The translations under genes and the position numbers were made by a program. The notes under the pieces are model-generated. The model was not told where the DNA came from and did not search any database. It saw only the letters and a list, made by a program, of their open reading frames with translations. Below, piece by piece: positions 1 to 8,350 of a DNA stretch of 64,000 bases. The stretch lies in assembly GCF_947241705.1 (NCBI RefSeq), contig NC_079270.1, forward strand, positions 558,001 through 622,000, written 5' to 3'. The stretch's first letter is position 1, and the number at the start of each line of letters is the position of its first letter. The stretch comes from Saccharomyces mikatae IFO 1815 (taxonomy: Eukaryota; Ascomycota; Saccharomycetes; Saccharomycetales; Saccharomycetaceae).

Positions 1-785
1 TCTTTTCTCAACTTCAGGGTCCATACTAACAATATATGTTCCTGGGCCTTTGTTTTGTCTTTGATTCCTCCTTATAACAGCTTTACTTAGTTTTTGATGT
101 ATCTTCGAATTAGTGGATGTTGGAATAAACATTAACGTCTTTTTTATCTCACCCCCCTCGTAGCATTGGATCAATTCTTGTTGATCATGCGATACTGTCA
201 AAAAAGTGTTGCTAGTGTCGTTAACCAATATATCTGTACACTCTTCCCCAACCTTTAAAGAATATGTGCCATCTGACCACTGCACTATTTGTGTATTTGA
301 TTCTTTGAAGACATGTTGGTCTTTGTCACGAGAATATCTCCATCTAACAGTATTCTCATCAATTAAACGGTCATCTAGTTGATCTTCCTTAGAAGCCGAA
401 TTGCTCGTTCTCTCGTTGACCTTAGCCTCAAAACTTGGAGGGTCGAAAGGAACTGGATCGATCGTTAAAAAATTGGGAATTCTGGCATAGAAAATCTCAT
501 TATGAGACGCTGTTTCATTCACAATACCCTTGCTTGGAATGATATGTCTTACAAGCTCCACATTCTCCTCTTTAAAAGTATGCGTGGCCTCATCTTGATC
601 AGAAAAGTCATTAAGATCTTCACCATAAAATTTTCGTGTATACATAGCCTGCTCCTCTGCTTCATCATCATCTAACCCAAGACTTTCTCTATGACGACTT
701 CTATGGTTGACGCTCTCTTCGTCGCTATCTCCACCACTTTCATTATTGTTATTTTCAATCCCTGATTTCTTGCCGTCATTATCAT

Positions 786-819
<34 letters not shown>

Positions 820-978
820 TCCAAATAGATCATCTAGTTCAGCATCTTCTTCTTCTTTACTATCATTAAAATCTTGTGTGAGAGCTATTTTCTCGTTGCT
901 TGTATTATTAGAAGTGGCATCTAAGTCGCCAACAATTTGCCCGTTCTGCGGTGAATCTTGCAGAATTTCAGATGACAT
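1..978 (-). CDS. LEO1: Leo1, Paf1 transcription elongation complex subunit (C-terminus off the window)
   Basis: Leo1 belongs to the nuclear Paf1 complex, which travels with RNA polymerase II and promotes histone modification during elongation. The ATG is at 978-976 (MSSEIL...), and 326 codons run open to the left edge, so the C-terminal part of about 460 residues is missing. The first ~110 residues are very acidic: the stretch encoded by 774-846 is mostly Asp and Asn codons. The Leo1 core domain follows, and VSMDPEVEKR is the last sequence visible. The acidic head and the UBP2 neighbour match S. cerevisiae YOR123C. A T18 tract (1080-1097) lies about 100 bp upstream and probably forms part of its promoter. 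Identity is sure. Only the 3' end is unseen. Confidence 0.95.
774..846. repeat. Trinucleotide-rich acidic coding tract in LEO1
   Basis: An imperfect run of atc/atca trinucleotides on the plus strand encodes the Asp/Asn tract of Leo1. Such codon repeats change length easily between strains. Confidence 0.7.
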
Positions 979-1079
979 ACTTTATCTATTTGGGTTTTTT
1001 ATTTGAATTCACCTGAATTATTCGCCCTCTTTTACTATTGACTTACTTTATTCTTTGTATTCCTTTCATGCGCTTGCTC

Positions 1080-1097
1080 TTTTTTTTTTTTTTTTTT
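1080..1097. promoter_or_regulatory. Poly(dA:dT) tract upstream of LEO1
   Basis: Eighteen consecutive T on the plus strand lie between the UBP2 stop and the LEO1 start. Tracts of this length typically keep yeast promoters free of nucleosomes, so I assign it to the LEO1 promoter. That role is inferred from position. Confidence 0.55.
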
Positions 1098-1232
1098 CTC
1101 ATTGCTTTACGTTAAAGATAATCACCCATAACGATTGAATATGACAAAAGCTCTATACATAATAATGACACTCCTGACATTAGTAGCGTTCTACATACTC
1201 CCTTAATTATAAGTTATATCTATTGGTTAACA

Positions 1233-4200
1233 CTACTGCAAAATTCTTTTCAAGGGCTCGATATCAGCTTCCTGCCCTTGTTTTACATATACTAGGAAAT
1301 ATGGAGTTGCAGTATTGCCCTCATTAAAATTGAAGACCTCGTCCTCCTGGACCTCACTGACGGTTTCATCATTGTATTTTCTCCAAACCCCATTGTGGTT
1401 TCTATCTTTTATATATATCCAATAGTGACCATAACTGGCCTCACCCCGATGAATAAAAACCGAAAATAGTGAGTATCCATATTCTTTAAAATCGTCAAAT
1501 TGATGGCTTATTTTCTCTTCCAAATTATTAATATTGTTGTATAAGCTCATCAATTCATTATCAATGTTATTTACATTGGTTCTGAGCGTATTTATCACAT
1601 CAATTTTAACCTCGGTCTTCAAAGTTGTCTTCTCTACGACACTCGATTCCAACAGTTTGATACTTTCTAAAAATGCATCTTTCCTCGTGAGTCCTGAGTT
1701 ATCGCGGCTCAATAGTTCTCTTTGTCTATTTTTCATCACTCTCAACTTTTGTTTCATTTCTTCTGTTTCATTTTTTTTGGCTAACAATAAAGGGTTCTCC
1801 GTATCGGCATACCTGTCCATATAAATAACTTCTTTGAACGGCAAGGGTTCAATGGACTTAAATGGCATGAACCTTTCACGATCGTAGTAAACTCTCTGAA
1901 TTTGCACTTGTAGAATGGTAGGAAATGTTGTAACGGCAACAGTGCGTGTTACATCACCATACTCTTCCATTGTCAAATATTCATCTTTAAAATAAGAATC
2001 AAATGCATCATAAATATCTTTGGGATGATCGCCAATATTTATCAGTAACGAGAGAAATCTTTCAACTTTTGTACGAACTTTATTTGTTGCAGACAAAGGA
2101 ACGATGCTTTGTTTGGTGGTACCATAAAACAACTGCTTAACTAAATCGTATTGTTCATTATCTTCATCGTATTTTATGGGCTCTGAACCACTTTCTATTT
2201 GAAATAACACATTTCCTATACATTCAGTGACATCTTGTTGTCTACCCATTTCTAGAGCATTTTCTAATTGGTCTGAGCTGATTTTTGCCACACGTGTAAG
2301 TGAATTTAGGTCAGTGGTATCGTCGCCCCCAACAATTTGAACATTATTAGGTTCATTTTTTTCGGTATTGCTAGGGTTTCTATGAGTATCCCTGTTAGTG
2401 TTATCTTCCATTTTTGAACCAATTGATTTAGGATCATTTTCTTTTGTAGTACAGGACTCTTGTGTTGCTTCCTCTTTCAAACCTATAGGAATTGCAGCAC
2501 CATCAGCTGGTTTATTGCCTTCCACTTCAAACTCTACTTCGATATTACTTGGGGCAAAAGCCAAATACGCTAGCTCTTTCGAGGGTGTCACACATCTTTC
2601 TCTTGAATGTACCATTGCATAGAAAAGATTGCGAAGTTGATATATGAATTGAACAGATCTTTCCACTTCACCTTTACTAATTTTTCTTCCACCAATTCTT
2701 CGGACATGCCCACTGTTAGAGAGGTGGTCGTTAAAATTTTCTACTGTTTTTTGATAATCTAGTATATATCTTCTTAATGGTGCAATGGAGAAGTAATACT
2801 GTAGCAAAGAATTTAAATAACAGGTGTTTCCAATGTTATTGATACCCGTTGGCCAATTTTCTGGCGGTAAAGAATTTGGATCTATCGTGCCTGTTAGTAG
2901 GAAATTGCTGATTAAGTTTGAATTTCTTTCTATACTAATCTTAGTCAACGCTGCCTTTAAAGTGAGAAATTGGTCGGGCTCGTACACACTTTCATCAAAC
3001 CACTTTTGTTTAAATATTTTCAAAATGGTTTCGTCAGAAGCATTTTCATTAACTTGAAGAAGCTTCAGTGCCTCTTGATAATCAAGCTGTTCTGCACCAT
3101 AGTAAGTTAAAAACTGTGGACATTCGTCTGTTAAAAAATTGAACAAGTCAAGACTTTTCTTACTAATAGCGATGGTATAAAGTGCACGATCACAATCCAA
3201 CTTTAATCCCGGTGAGTCGTTGATTTTGACCGAATACGCAGTTTTTATAATGTCTTCATCAACTGACTCATCAATCGAAAGTGTATCGTATGCCTGAGAC
3301 AAAGCTCTATATGGCTCATGATCGACATAAAACTTCAGTTTATCAGATTTTGTGTATTTGGCCAACAATCTGAGGGCATTTTTCAAATTTGTCAAGTGAC
3401 CAGAGGTTACTTGACTTTTGTTAGATGTTTCAAACTTGTAAATAGATAACAATGTCGCTTCATTCAACTCTGCAATATTGCATTCTTTTGGTTCAATTTT
3501 GAAAACCAATAAAGCGTTTTCTAAAGCTTCTTGACCTATGATATCCTGTTTCCCACAGTAAGCAATTAACTGGTATGCCCCTTTTCTATTTGCAATATAT
3601 GTAAGTGCATCAAAATACAGACCAATATTTTTAGGATCTAAAGAAGATAGAGATTCATAATTTCTGATTATATCTCTATCGGTATAATAATGCGAAACGG
3701 AAAGATTGACAAAATGTGGTTCCGCGTCCAAAGGCGAATGAGATTCATTAGAATTTAACAAAATTCTTGACCTTGATTCTCCCAATAAATGAAACCAAGG
3801 TAAAGATGAAAAAGAGGTCTGCAAACAGGACAACCCTTTGACACTCTTTGTGTTTTTCAAAGGGGAATTTGGCGCCAACAATGAAGTGGATAGCTGGCCC
3901 CAGAATAATAATTGTAGACACTTCCTCACAAAGGACTCTCGAATTTTTCTTACCTTTAAATCGTCCACATAATCAACCATATCGGGAGGTAAGTATTCAG
4001 TAAATCGTTCGTTCGTTTCTTCATCGATTTCGGAGCTTACTTGAAATCCATACTTAGACGTTAACCATTCAGGGTTTAAGTGCGTGTTTAGAGCTAAATT
4101 CCCAGAATCAATTGTCTTTACGGGCTCTGTCTTGCTTTTCCTCGTCAATGGCCCTTTAAAAATCTTAAAAAGTGTGTAAAAACAGTCGGCTTGGGACGGT

Positions 4201-5051
4201 GTGTTGTTCTTATCCAGCGATTCATTATTTAGACACATATCACTGTATCGTCTCTTAATGGCGTTAATAGTAAAGCTCTCATGCTCTTCAGGTGAATCAA
4301 ACTCGGGTTTGAAAATTTCAATCAAAATCAATTTGTTGGTATCATCGGAAACATATATACCGTAGTCCATTAAATTGGGGTCGGAAGAATCAAACGTTGA
4401 AAAGTCTACTCGATCGTATTCATGCAAAAAATCTATTGAATGAAATTGAGTGACACCTACGTGCTTTTTCAATCGTTCTAATTCTTGACGAATTTTCACG
4501 GTAACTTTTAGATGATAAATAGGAATTTTAACGATATCATCAAAACTTGAGACGTGCTGCTCTGTTAATGATGGGTTCAGAATAACCGCCTGAAAAACGT
4601 GTATTTTGTTGTATTTGGGGCAGGAATATGAATCATATTCAATCTTCGTTTGAATAACCACTTGATCAGTTACTGACCCCAGGGCATTGGGACGAATACT
4701 GCTTCTAAAACTTGAATAGGAAAGCATAGACTCCCTCAAAATACCGGTAGTTTGTAGGCCCTTTTCTATTACACTTGGGTCTGTAGAATTAAGAAAAATA
4801 GTGTCGCAAAGTATATCGTCCAAAAGTCTGTCCGAAGTTTTTAAAGGTAGGCTGGTAGCTATATCTGGATACAGCAAATGTTTACCATCGTCAAAATCAA
4901 CAGGAGCTGACTGATGACTTGCACTCGTTTCATATAGTGGACACTCTTCTATAACAGCACCATTGCTAGCAGAGTTGTTTTTATCTTGGTTTGATGGTTC
5001 ACTTTGATGATCTTCAATTGCATTCTGGAGTTCCCTATCTTCGTTCGCCAT
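1233..5051 (-). CDS. UBP2: Ubp2, ubiquitin-specific protease
   Basis: Ubp2 is a cysteine deubiquitinase that trims Lys63-linked chains and opposes the ligase Rsp5, to which it is tethered by Rup1 (also in this window). The 1272 residues equal the S. cerevisiae length. The USP domain is in the C-terminal half. The Cys box GINNIGNTCYLNSLLQYYF places the catalytic Cys at about residue 744, and the His box SYGHYWIYIKD places the His at about 1209. The long N-terminal region carries the family's Ubp2-specific repeats. A segment around residues 890-950 (Asn/Glu/Thr-rich, EKNEPNN) lies inside the catalytic domain and looks poorly conserved, as expected for a USP insertion. The start is the only in-frame ATG that fits (MANEDRELQ). 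Confidence 0.97.
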   Translation of the reverse strand: MANEDRELQNAIEDHQSEPSNQDKNNSASNGAVIEECPLYETSASHQSAPVDFDDGKHLLYPDIATSLPLKTSDRLLDDILCDTIFLNSTDPSVIEKGLQTTGILRESMLSYSSFRSSIRPNALGSVTDQVVIQTKIEYDSYSCPKYNKIHVFQAVILNPSLTEQHVSSFDDIVKIPIYHLKVTVKIRQELERLKKHVGVTQFHSIDFLHEYDRVDFSTFDSSDPNLMDYGIYVSDDTNKLILIEIFKPEFDSPEEHESFTINAIKRRYSDMCLNNESLDKNNTPSQADCFYTLFKIFKGPLTRKSKTEPVKTIDSGNLALNTHLNPEWLTSKYGFQVSSEIDEETNERFTEYLPPDMVDYVDDLKVRKIRESFVRKCLQLLFWGQLSTSLLAPNSPLKNTKSVKGLSCLQTSFSSLPWFHLLGESRSRILLNSNESHSPLDAEPHFVNLSVSHYYTDRDIIRNYESLSSLDPKNIGLYFDALTYIANRKGAYQLIAYCGKQDIIGQEALENALLVFKIEPKECNIAELNEATLLSIYKFETSNKSQVTSGHLTNLKNALRLLAKYTKSDKLKFYVDHEPYRALSQAYDTLSIDESVDEDIIKTAYSVKINDSPGLKLDCDRALYTIAISKKSLDLFNFLTDECPQFLTYYGAEQLDYQEALKLLQVNENASDETILKIFKQKWFDESVYEPDQFLTLKAALTKISIERNSNLISNFLLTGTIDPNSLPPENWPTGINNIGNTCYLNSLLQYYFSIAPLRRYILDYQKTVENFNDHLSNSGHVRRIGGRKISKGEVERSVQFIYQLRNLFYAMVHSRERCVTPSKELAYLAFAPSNIEVEFEVEGNKPADGAAIPIGLKEEATQESCTTKENDPKSIGSKMEDNTNRDTHRNPSNTEKNEPNNVQIVGGDDTTDLNSLTRVAKISSDQLENALEMGRQQDVTECIGNVLFQIESGSEPIKYDEDNEQYDLVKQLFYGTTKQSIVPLSATNKVRTKVERFLSLLINIGDHPKDIYDAFDSYFKDEYLTMEEYGDVTRTVAVTTFPTILQVQIQRVYYDRERFMPFKSIEPLPFKEVIYMDRYADTENPLLLAKKNETEEMKQKLRVMKNRQRELLSRDNSGLTRKDAFLESIKLLESSVVEKTTLKTEVKIDVINTLRTNVNNIDNELMSLYNNINNLEEKISHQFDDFKEYGYSLFSVFIHRGEASYGHYWIYIKDRNHNGVWRKYNDETVSEVQEDEVFNFNEGNTATPYFLVYVKQGQEADIEPLKRILQ

Positions 5052-5450
5052 TTCCTGTCTCCTTCCTAATTATGACAAAAAAATCTTTTTCAATCAACCA
5101 CCCTGCAATCAATACCGATATCCCAGTTGCGTGCAATATTCCTTCAATGGCGAGTGGCTTATTTTCTAAAATTGTAGATCTGTTTTTTTACCTTAGTTGA
5201 CAGTTACTCTTTGTCATAGATTCAATTTGTGCTCACCCTTAGACATATGAACCCATACCCCTCCACATATTTATAGACAGCGCAATCATCCTTTCATATT
5301 GGTCATATTGGCATTAAATGTATATGTATAATACATAAGTTTATATATGGTAATTTGAAGGGCATCTTTCGGACTATTTTTTCCCTTTCATTCCACTTTT
5401 ACTGCACAGTGCAACTTATGCATGCTACTTTTCCAGTACTCTTCCAGTAC
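5052..5450. other. UBP2 promoter / COQ7 3' region
   Basis: This 399-bp interval lies between two minus-strand genes. It holds the COQ7 terminator region (AT-rich, with several TATATA/TATGTA efficiency-type elements at 5316-5350) and the UBP2 promoter. The short ORFs across it have no coding character. I see no RNA gene here. Confidence 0.6.
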
Positions 5451-6152
5451 TTAAACTCTCTCGGCACTCCAAATAGCAACTCTGCAGATCATCTTAATAC
5501 CTTCTGTAATAACTGTGTATGGAACGGCCATATAAGAATCGTGCTTGATAGCGGTGTCCAAATGCTCTAACTCATCATCCCTGAACTGTTTGATGGTAGA
5601 AGTCAATGACCTGATTTCCTCACTTGGGCCTTTTGTTCCGTCAGTTCTTTCTAGATCAAATTGATTGGCCAGGTTTCGCAATTGACCATTGTAGTGGCCT
5701 CCGATTACGGTTTCTACAGCTTCAGTACAAGCCATGGCGGCTTCCGGAGAAATGAATGCGGTACCAGCCCCCATTGCAAAGGCTCCAACTTTCCAAAATG
5801 GCGTCAATAAGGAGGGCCTGACTCTCCTTTTCAGTTGTAAGTTGTCAAAGGTACTATGATGATGTACTTCCTGATCCCACATGTGCTTTAGCACGGGCTT
5901 TAAATGGGGGTACCTATGAGCCAAGACAAAGTATTGGCCAGCGTAGATATAATCTGCACCCAACTCACCAGCCTGGTCCACACGAATGACACGATCCAAA
6001 AAAGCAGTCTGAGCCTCTGATAGATTTTCACATTTGGGAGCGTGCCCTGACTTTTCGGCGTGTTTTACTGATGCATGTTCTGTTACCTTTAATGATGATA
6101 AGACAGAAAAGCCTCTGCTAACAGGCTTAGATATTAAAGCGCGCAGCAACAT
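5451..6152 (-). CDS. COQ7: Coq7/Cat5, demethoxyubiquinone hydroxylase
   Basis: Coq7 is the mitochondrial inner-membrane di-iron monooxygenase that hydroxylates demethoxyubiquinone in the penultimate step of ubiquinone synthesis, within the CoQ synthome. It has 233 residues, the normal length. The N-terminus is basic and lacks acidic residues for ~18 positions (MLLRALISKPVSRGFSVLSS), as in a mitochondrial presequence. Iron ligands are visible in two repeats: the Glu in VDQAGELGADY, EVHHHSTF, then the Glu in ACTEAVETVIGGHY, and DDELEHLDTAI. UBP2 lies 399 bp downstream on the same strand and IAH1 244 bp upstream, also on the same strand. All ligand positions are intact, so the enzyme should be active. 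Confidence 0.97.
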   Translation of the reverse strand: MLLRALISKPVSRGFSVLSSLKVTEHASVKHAEKSGHAPKCENLSEAQTAFLDRVIRVDQAGELGADYIYAGQYFVLAHRYPHLKPVLKHMWDQEVHHHSTFDNLQLKRRVRPSLLTPFWKVGAFAMGAGTAFISPEAAMACTEAVETVIGGHYNGQLRNLANQFDLERTDGTKGPSEEIRSLTSTIKQFRDDELEHLDTAIKHDSYMAVPYTVITEGIKMICRVAIWSAERV

Positions 6153-6396
6153 AATAATCTTTGTGTACTTTTGTAGTGAGATATGTTTGAGCTCTTGAAT
6201 TATCTGGGAGGATAAGTAATTGTCTGATTCTCAACAGCAACGCTCTAGTCCGTAAAAGTAAGGAAGCCTTTATTTAGAAATTTCTTTTTATTTTTTCCCT
6301 GAAAAATCCCGTACGTGAAAAATTATACAGAGTATAAAGTTAAAGTATATATAGGCAAGTACGTACAGAAGAATTACTGAACTTGAGGCACTTCAG

Positions 6397-7098
6397 TTAT
6401 TGTCTATCCACCATGTTAGTCCATTCTCCTAGTTTATACTGCATATTCTTGGGATGATACTCCGGGTACGATTCCTCAATGGTCTTCAATAATTCGTCAT
6501 GAAAAATCTCGTATCCTTTTCCAGAAAAGTGCAGTCCATCTGTTAACAGCTGTCTCCAGTTATCTCCACCTTTTTCTTGAAAGGCTTTATTCAAGTTCAC
6601 AAAGGGTACCTTTTTCTTATTGGCCAGTTTTGCTAACGCATCGGAATAAATAGCAAAGTTTTGGTTAGTGCGCAGATAGCCGAGAGCTTTTTCTTCAGCT
6701 TTTGTTTCTTCCCATTTTTGACTATATATCAGCGCTGGGCCTATTATAATAGGACAAATATGATGAGCTTTCATCATAGATACCATTTGGCATATATTGT
6801 CTTCAAATTCATGGAGAGGAACACTTTGAGGCCCTGCTGAGCACGCATCGTTAGAACCGAAAAAAATGGTGGCCATGACAATGTTGGATTCATTTTTCAA
6901 AATCTCTGGAAGAACTTTCAACCCCCATCTAGAGTTGTACCCTTTGAACCCTCTCTGAACAATATCCATTTTTCTGGTATACTCGTTAACCAGTGCAGCT
7001 CCGAGAGCATACTGATCCTTGTCACTTTCAAGGGGTCTAGTATCGAAAGCCAATTCCGTAATAGAATCTCCGAATAGCAAAAACTTTTTATAATCCAT
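6397..7098 (-). CDS. IAH1: Iah1, isoamyl acetate-hydrolysing esterase
   Basis: Iah1 is a cytosolic SGNH/GDSL-family esterase that hydrolyses isoamyl acetate and other acetate esters, setting the level of fruity esters in fermentation. The catalytic blocks are clear: GDSITE with Ser12, the Gly block GFKGYNSRWG, the Asn block FFGSNDAC, and DGLHFSGKGY with the Asp/His pair at about 187/190. The protein has 233 residues. The S. cerevisiae protein as I recall it has 238, and the C-terminal tail after QYKL differs (GEWTNMVDRQ here). This is one of the most diverged proteins in the window and shows that the source is not S. cerevisiae. Upstream lies the 5S rRNA insert, transcribed toward this gene. 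Confidence 0.95.
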   Translation of the reverse strand: MDYKKFLLFGDSITELAFDTRPLESDKDQYALGAALVNEYTRKMDIVQRGFKGYNSRWGLKVLPEILKNESNIVMATIFFGSNDACSAGPQSVPLHEFEDNICQMVSMMKAHHICPIIIGPALIYSQKWEETKAEEKALGYLRTNQNFAIYSDALAKLANKKKVPFVNLNKAFQEKGGDNWRQLLTDGLHFSGKGYEIFHDELLKTIEESYPEYHPKNMQYKLGEWTNMVDRQ

Positions 7099-7282
7099 TT
7101 TTCAATATGATTAAACAGCACAATATAATGAACTATAACTAATAGAATTATTTCTTTGTTTTCAAGTGGGATTATAGTAAGGCGGTGTAACCAACGTATA
7201 TTACACTGTACTCTATAGCATATGTTAGCGCGAAAGAAAGGGAGAAAAAAATTAGGTCGAGCAACAGCCACCAATTTATATG

Positions 7283-7303
7283 TATATATATATATATATA
7301 TAT
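7283..7303. repeat. (TA)n microsatellite
   Basis: An uninterrupted run of TA dinucleotides lies near the left edge of the rDNA-spacer-like block upstream of IAH1. It is likely to vary in length between strains. Confidence 0.85.
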
Positions 7304-7326
7304 CTATATATTCTTTCTATCTACTG

Positions 7327-7751
7327 ATGTATACAAAACAGATATATAGCAGTTTAAGAGAAGCGATTTTGGGCGACGCAGAATGCGGAGTTTTTAGGTG
7401 TACTACGAACATATAGTGTACTACGGCAAATGTTATATCGGGAAAATGCAAGAAAGCAGGAAGGAATAAGAAGCAATTGAACGAGCATGTAGAAAAAGAT
7501 GAAGAAAAGTGAAGGTACTAGCTGCAGAGACGTAACATAATATGCGACGGAAAGGAAAAAAGCAAGGAACAGTAAAAAGTAAAACTAGACTGATAGGAAT
7601 ATCGGATATGAATAGCGTATCAATCATGCAGTAGTACAATGCACATGGTGTGCATAACTCTTTAGGAAAAGGGTGCAGCATGATCGTACGAATTTTTCGG
7701 AATCGAATGGCAGGTTAGTTGTGGAGCTCGGTAGAGAAAGCAAAAAAAAAA
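7327..7751 (-). other. rDNA NTS1-like spacer fragment, 3' flank of the 5S gene
   Basis: Read on the minus strand, this stretch follows the 5S 3' end and resembles, block by block, the S. cerevisiae NTS1 sequence I recall. Shared words include CCATTCGATTC, GAAAAATTCG, CCGATATTCCTA, TTGCTTCTTATTCCTTCC, ACACTATATG and CGTAGTACA, followed by CTCCGCAT and GCGTCGCC, in the same order. It begins with a T11 tract (7742-7752 on the plus strand as A11), which is the 5S terminator. Similarity reaches at least GTATACAT (7327-7334). The true left boundary is not defined. In the rDNA this part of NTS1 lies between the fork barrier side and 5S. Whether the E-pro promoter is included cannot be judged without alignment. 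Confidence 0.75.
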
Positions 7752-7752
7752 A
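7742..7752 (-). terminator. RNA polymerase III T-tract terminator of the 5S gene
   Basis: Eleven A on the plus strand form a T11 tract on the minus strand, starting at the last base of the 5S gene. This is longer than the five to six T normally sufficient in yeast. Confidence 0.85.
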
Positions 7753-7872
7753 GATTGCAGCACCTGAGTTTCGCGTATGGTCACCCACTACACTACTCGG
7801 TCAGGCTCTTACCAGCTTAACTACAGTTGATCGGACGGGAAACGGTGCTTTCTGGTAGATATGGCCGCAACC
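7752..7872 (-). rRNA. 5S ribosomal RNA gene, dispersed copy outside the rDNA array
   Basis: The minus strand reads GGTTGCGGCCATATC... and ends ...GGTGCTGCAATCT, exactly 121 nt, the length of yeast 5S rRNA. As far as I can recall it matches the S. cerevisiae 5S sequence without an indel. The internal promoter is present: box A near nt 50-64 (about 7809-7823) and box C near nt 80-94 (about 7779-7793). A T tract follows directly, so the gene looks able to be transcribed by RNA polymerase III. It points toward IAH1, about 650 bp from the IAH1 ATG and 479 bp from the RGA1 ATG. Spacer on both sides also resembles rDNA, so the gene came as part of an rDNA fragment rather than from an RNA copy. Confidence 0.96.
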
Positions 7873-7960
7873 GAGAGCGAAAGGAGATTACAAATATTAT
7901 AAGTGCAGGGTTTATGTATGTTCGGTAGTGGGAGGTAAGAGGTGTTATGGGTGGAGGACT
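7873..7960 (-). other. rDNA NTS2-like spacer fragment, 5' flank of the 5S gene
   Basis: On the minus strand, upstream of the 5S gene, CCACCCATAACACCTCT, then CTCCCAC, GAACAT and ACCCTGC follow in the same order and spacing as in the S. cerevisiae NTS2 just upstream of 5S, up to the TCGG that precedes GGTTGCGG. The words are conserved and the letters between them have drifted. The right end is uncertain and may extend to about 8040. The ribosomal origin (rARS) lies in NTS2 in S. cerevisiae, but I see no confident origin consensus in this piece. Confidence 0.75.
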
Positions 7961-8350
7961 TTTTTTTATTGTATTTTATCTACTAGTAGTGGGGTATAGG
8001 AAAGTGAAAAAAAAGCGGTTCTCGAAGTTAGACTGAACATCATTGACGTGTACTTTTATCTGTTGATCTTTATTGGAATTGGATTTGCGAGGTGGCCAAA
8101 TTCCACAAACGTTTTTCCTAGGGTAGCATTGCTTGAACAAACGGAGTTTCTCTATCGAAAAGAGCGTTTTAAATACTGATCGCTCAACATTCTTGATCAA
8201 CTCCCAATTGCTTAAAATAGAAAAAAAATTGATCGGATTTCTGAGAAACAGAAAAGCACTACGGTTTCGCCATCTATCTTTATAACAGCTTTGTACACAA
8301 GATCAGCATAATCGATACAAGTAGGAGAGGTGGGAAAGCAGGGTATGAAA

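Larger units (their letters stand above)
7099..8350. other. IAH1/RGA1 divergent intergenic region with an rDNA-spacer insert
   Basis: This is 1252 bp between divergent start codons. I recall about 0.7 kb in S. cerevisiae. The excess is explained by a block resembling rDNA intergenic spacer with a complete 5S gene (separate entries). The outer parts (7099 to ~7260 and ~8040 to 8350) presumably hold the original promoters of IAH1 and RGA1. Small ORFs crossing the block are not real: they read through spacer and 5S sequence. A 10-bp direct repeat GTGTACTACG lies at 7398-7407 and 7416-7425 within the spacer-like part. Confidence 0.7.

Noticed and set aside
7673-7858. 61-codon plus-strand ORF in the IAH1/RGA1 interval
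   Set aside because: It reads antisense through the 5S rRNA gene and its spacer.
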